NCBI GenBank assembly: GCA_035524275.1
Contig: DATKPC010000071.1
Location: 1 to 7,255 of the forward strand
Reading direction: 5' to 3'
Source: DATKPC01 sp035524275
Lineage (GTDB): Bacteria > Pseudomonadota > Gammaproteobacteria > Burkholderiales > Burkholderiaceae_F
Length of the DNA: 7,255 bases
Position 1 is the stretch's first letter. Every line of letters starts with the position of its first letter. The notes under the pieces were generated by a model. That model had not been told where the DNA came from and did not search any database. It saw only the letters and a list, made by a program, of their open reading frames with translations. Of the stretch, positions 6,974-7,255 are shown piece after piece. The translations under genes were made by a program, and so were the position numbers.

Positions 6974-7189
6974 TGTCGTGATAGCTCCTGGAGGATCCGT
7001 CGTTCCATGGTGCGCCGCGCCCGCCGCCGAATCACGCCTCGATCGGCAAGCCGTGCGCCCGGCATTATCGCGGGTTCGTCCGCAGGCTCGGCCGGCGGCC
7101 GCCAACGGCTTCATGACGGGCCGGGTCGTGCACGTCAATGGCGGGCTGCTGTTGGCTTGGTGCGCTGTCGGGCCGGGCGGGAGGTTGGG
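6974..7189. other. Non-coding leader upstream of the methyltransferase operon
   Basis: About 215 bases without a supported gene. The operon promoter is expected here. The only promoter-like words on the minus strand are GATAAT (7069-7064), with no acceptable -35 at 16-18 bases, and TTGACG (7138-7133), whose 17-base-spaced partner CATGAA is poor. I found no convincing extracytoplasmic-sigma (RpoE-type) -35/-10 pair. A weak or alternative-sigma promoter is possible. Confidence 0.4.
6985..6989 (-). promoter_or_regulatory. Shine-Dalgarno site of the methyltransferase gene
   Basis: Read on the minus strand this is AGGAG, with 11 bases between it and the ATG at 6973-6971. It is the strongest ribosome-binding site in the window and favours this ATG over start codons further upstream in the same open frame. 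It sits inside the short odd palindrome CTCCAGGAG (6985-6993), which could modestly affect access, although a stem this short is unlikely to be stable. Confidence 0.6.
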
Positions 7190-7245
7190 CGCCGGCCCTC
7201 TCCCCCACCCCTCTCCCGCTCGCGCGGGCGAGGGGAGTCCCGGCG
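7190..7245. repeat. REP-like inverted repeat (CCCTCTCC / GAGGGG type)
   Basis: The core hairpin pairs 7208-7219 with 7224-7235 around a TCGC loop: eleven of twelve positions pair, with one mismatch (7214 against 7229). An outer six-base stem CGCCGG (7190-7195) pairs with CCGGCG (7240-7245). Elements rich in CCCTCTCC...GAGGGG are, to my knowledge, widely repeated between genes of high-GC beta- and gammaproteobacteria. Only one copy lies in this window, so repetitiveness itself is not shown. It could also act as a transcript 3' end for a gene beyond the right edge. Confidence 0.6.
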
Positions 7246-7255
7246 TCAGCCGTTG

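Noticed and set aside
6974..7138. Upstream extension of the methyltransferase to an ATG at 7138
   Set aside because: The added 55 residues are Arg/Ala-rich without family similarity, and a good AGGAG site supports the inner ATG.
7064..7138. Promoter words GATAAT and TTGACG upstream of the operon
   Set aside because: They are 63 bases apart and neither has an acceptable partner at normal spacing, so I do not call a promoter.

Overview
The window is GC-rich (about two thirds G+C by eye) and reads as ordinary chromosome of a motile, high-GC Gram-negative bacterium. A beta- or gammaproteobacterium is most likely, judged from the gene families, the diguanylate-cyclase-type Cache sensor and the REP-like CCCTCTCC/GAGGGG hairpin at the right edge; I cannot name the species. 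All six supported genes lie on the minus strand, so the order of transcription runs from right to left. The many long open frames on the plus strand are antisense shadows produced by the base composition.

Right edge (7190-7255): a REP-like inverted repeat, followed by about 215 bases of leader DNA without a convincing promoter. Next comes a tightly packed four-gene block (6973 to 4125): a SAM-dependent methyltransferase of the cyclopropane-fatty-acid-synthase / coclaurine N-methyltransferase-like family, then three small multi-pass membrane proteins (DUF2878, DUF1295, DUF2177). The junctions are ATGA, an 8-base overlap and ATGA, so the four are almost certainly one translationally coupled operon. 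The likely theme is modification of membrane lipid or fatty acid, with a methyl donor enzyme and a membrane reductase-like protein. The substrate is unknown.

After a 128-base gap that holds a direct repeat (TGACCCGG twice with a 10-base period) and a 10-base palindrome, there follow two signalling genes (3996 to the left edge): a membrane-bound GGDEF-EAL protein with every expected catalytic residue for c-di-GMP synthesis and hydrolysis, and, 27 bases further on and in the same reading frame, a methyl-accepting chemotaxis protein that runs off the left end. The chemoreceptor has a Cache-type periplasmic sensor like those of diguanylate cyclases, no recognisable HAMP domain, degenerate adaptation sites and a histidine in place of a key tip arginine. 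The pair suggests a locus linking an extracytoplasmic signal to c-di-GMP and taxis or array signalling.

No RNA gene, CRISPR array, insertion sequence or phage gene was seen. The most interesting points are the methyltransferase plus three-membrane-protein operon and the atypical chemoreceptor.
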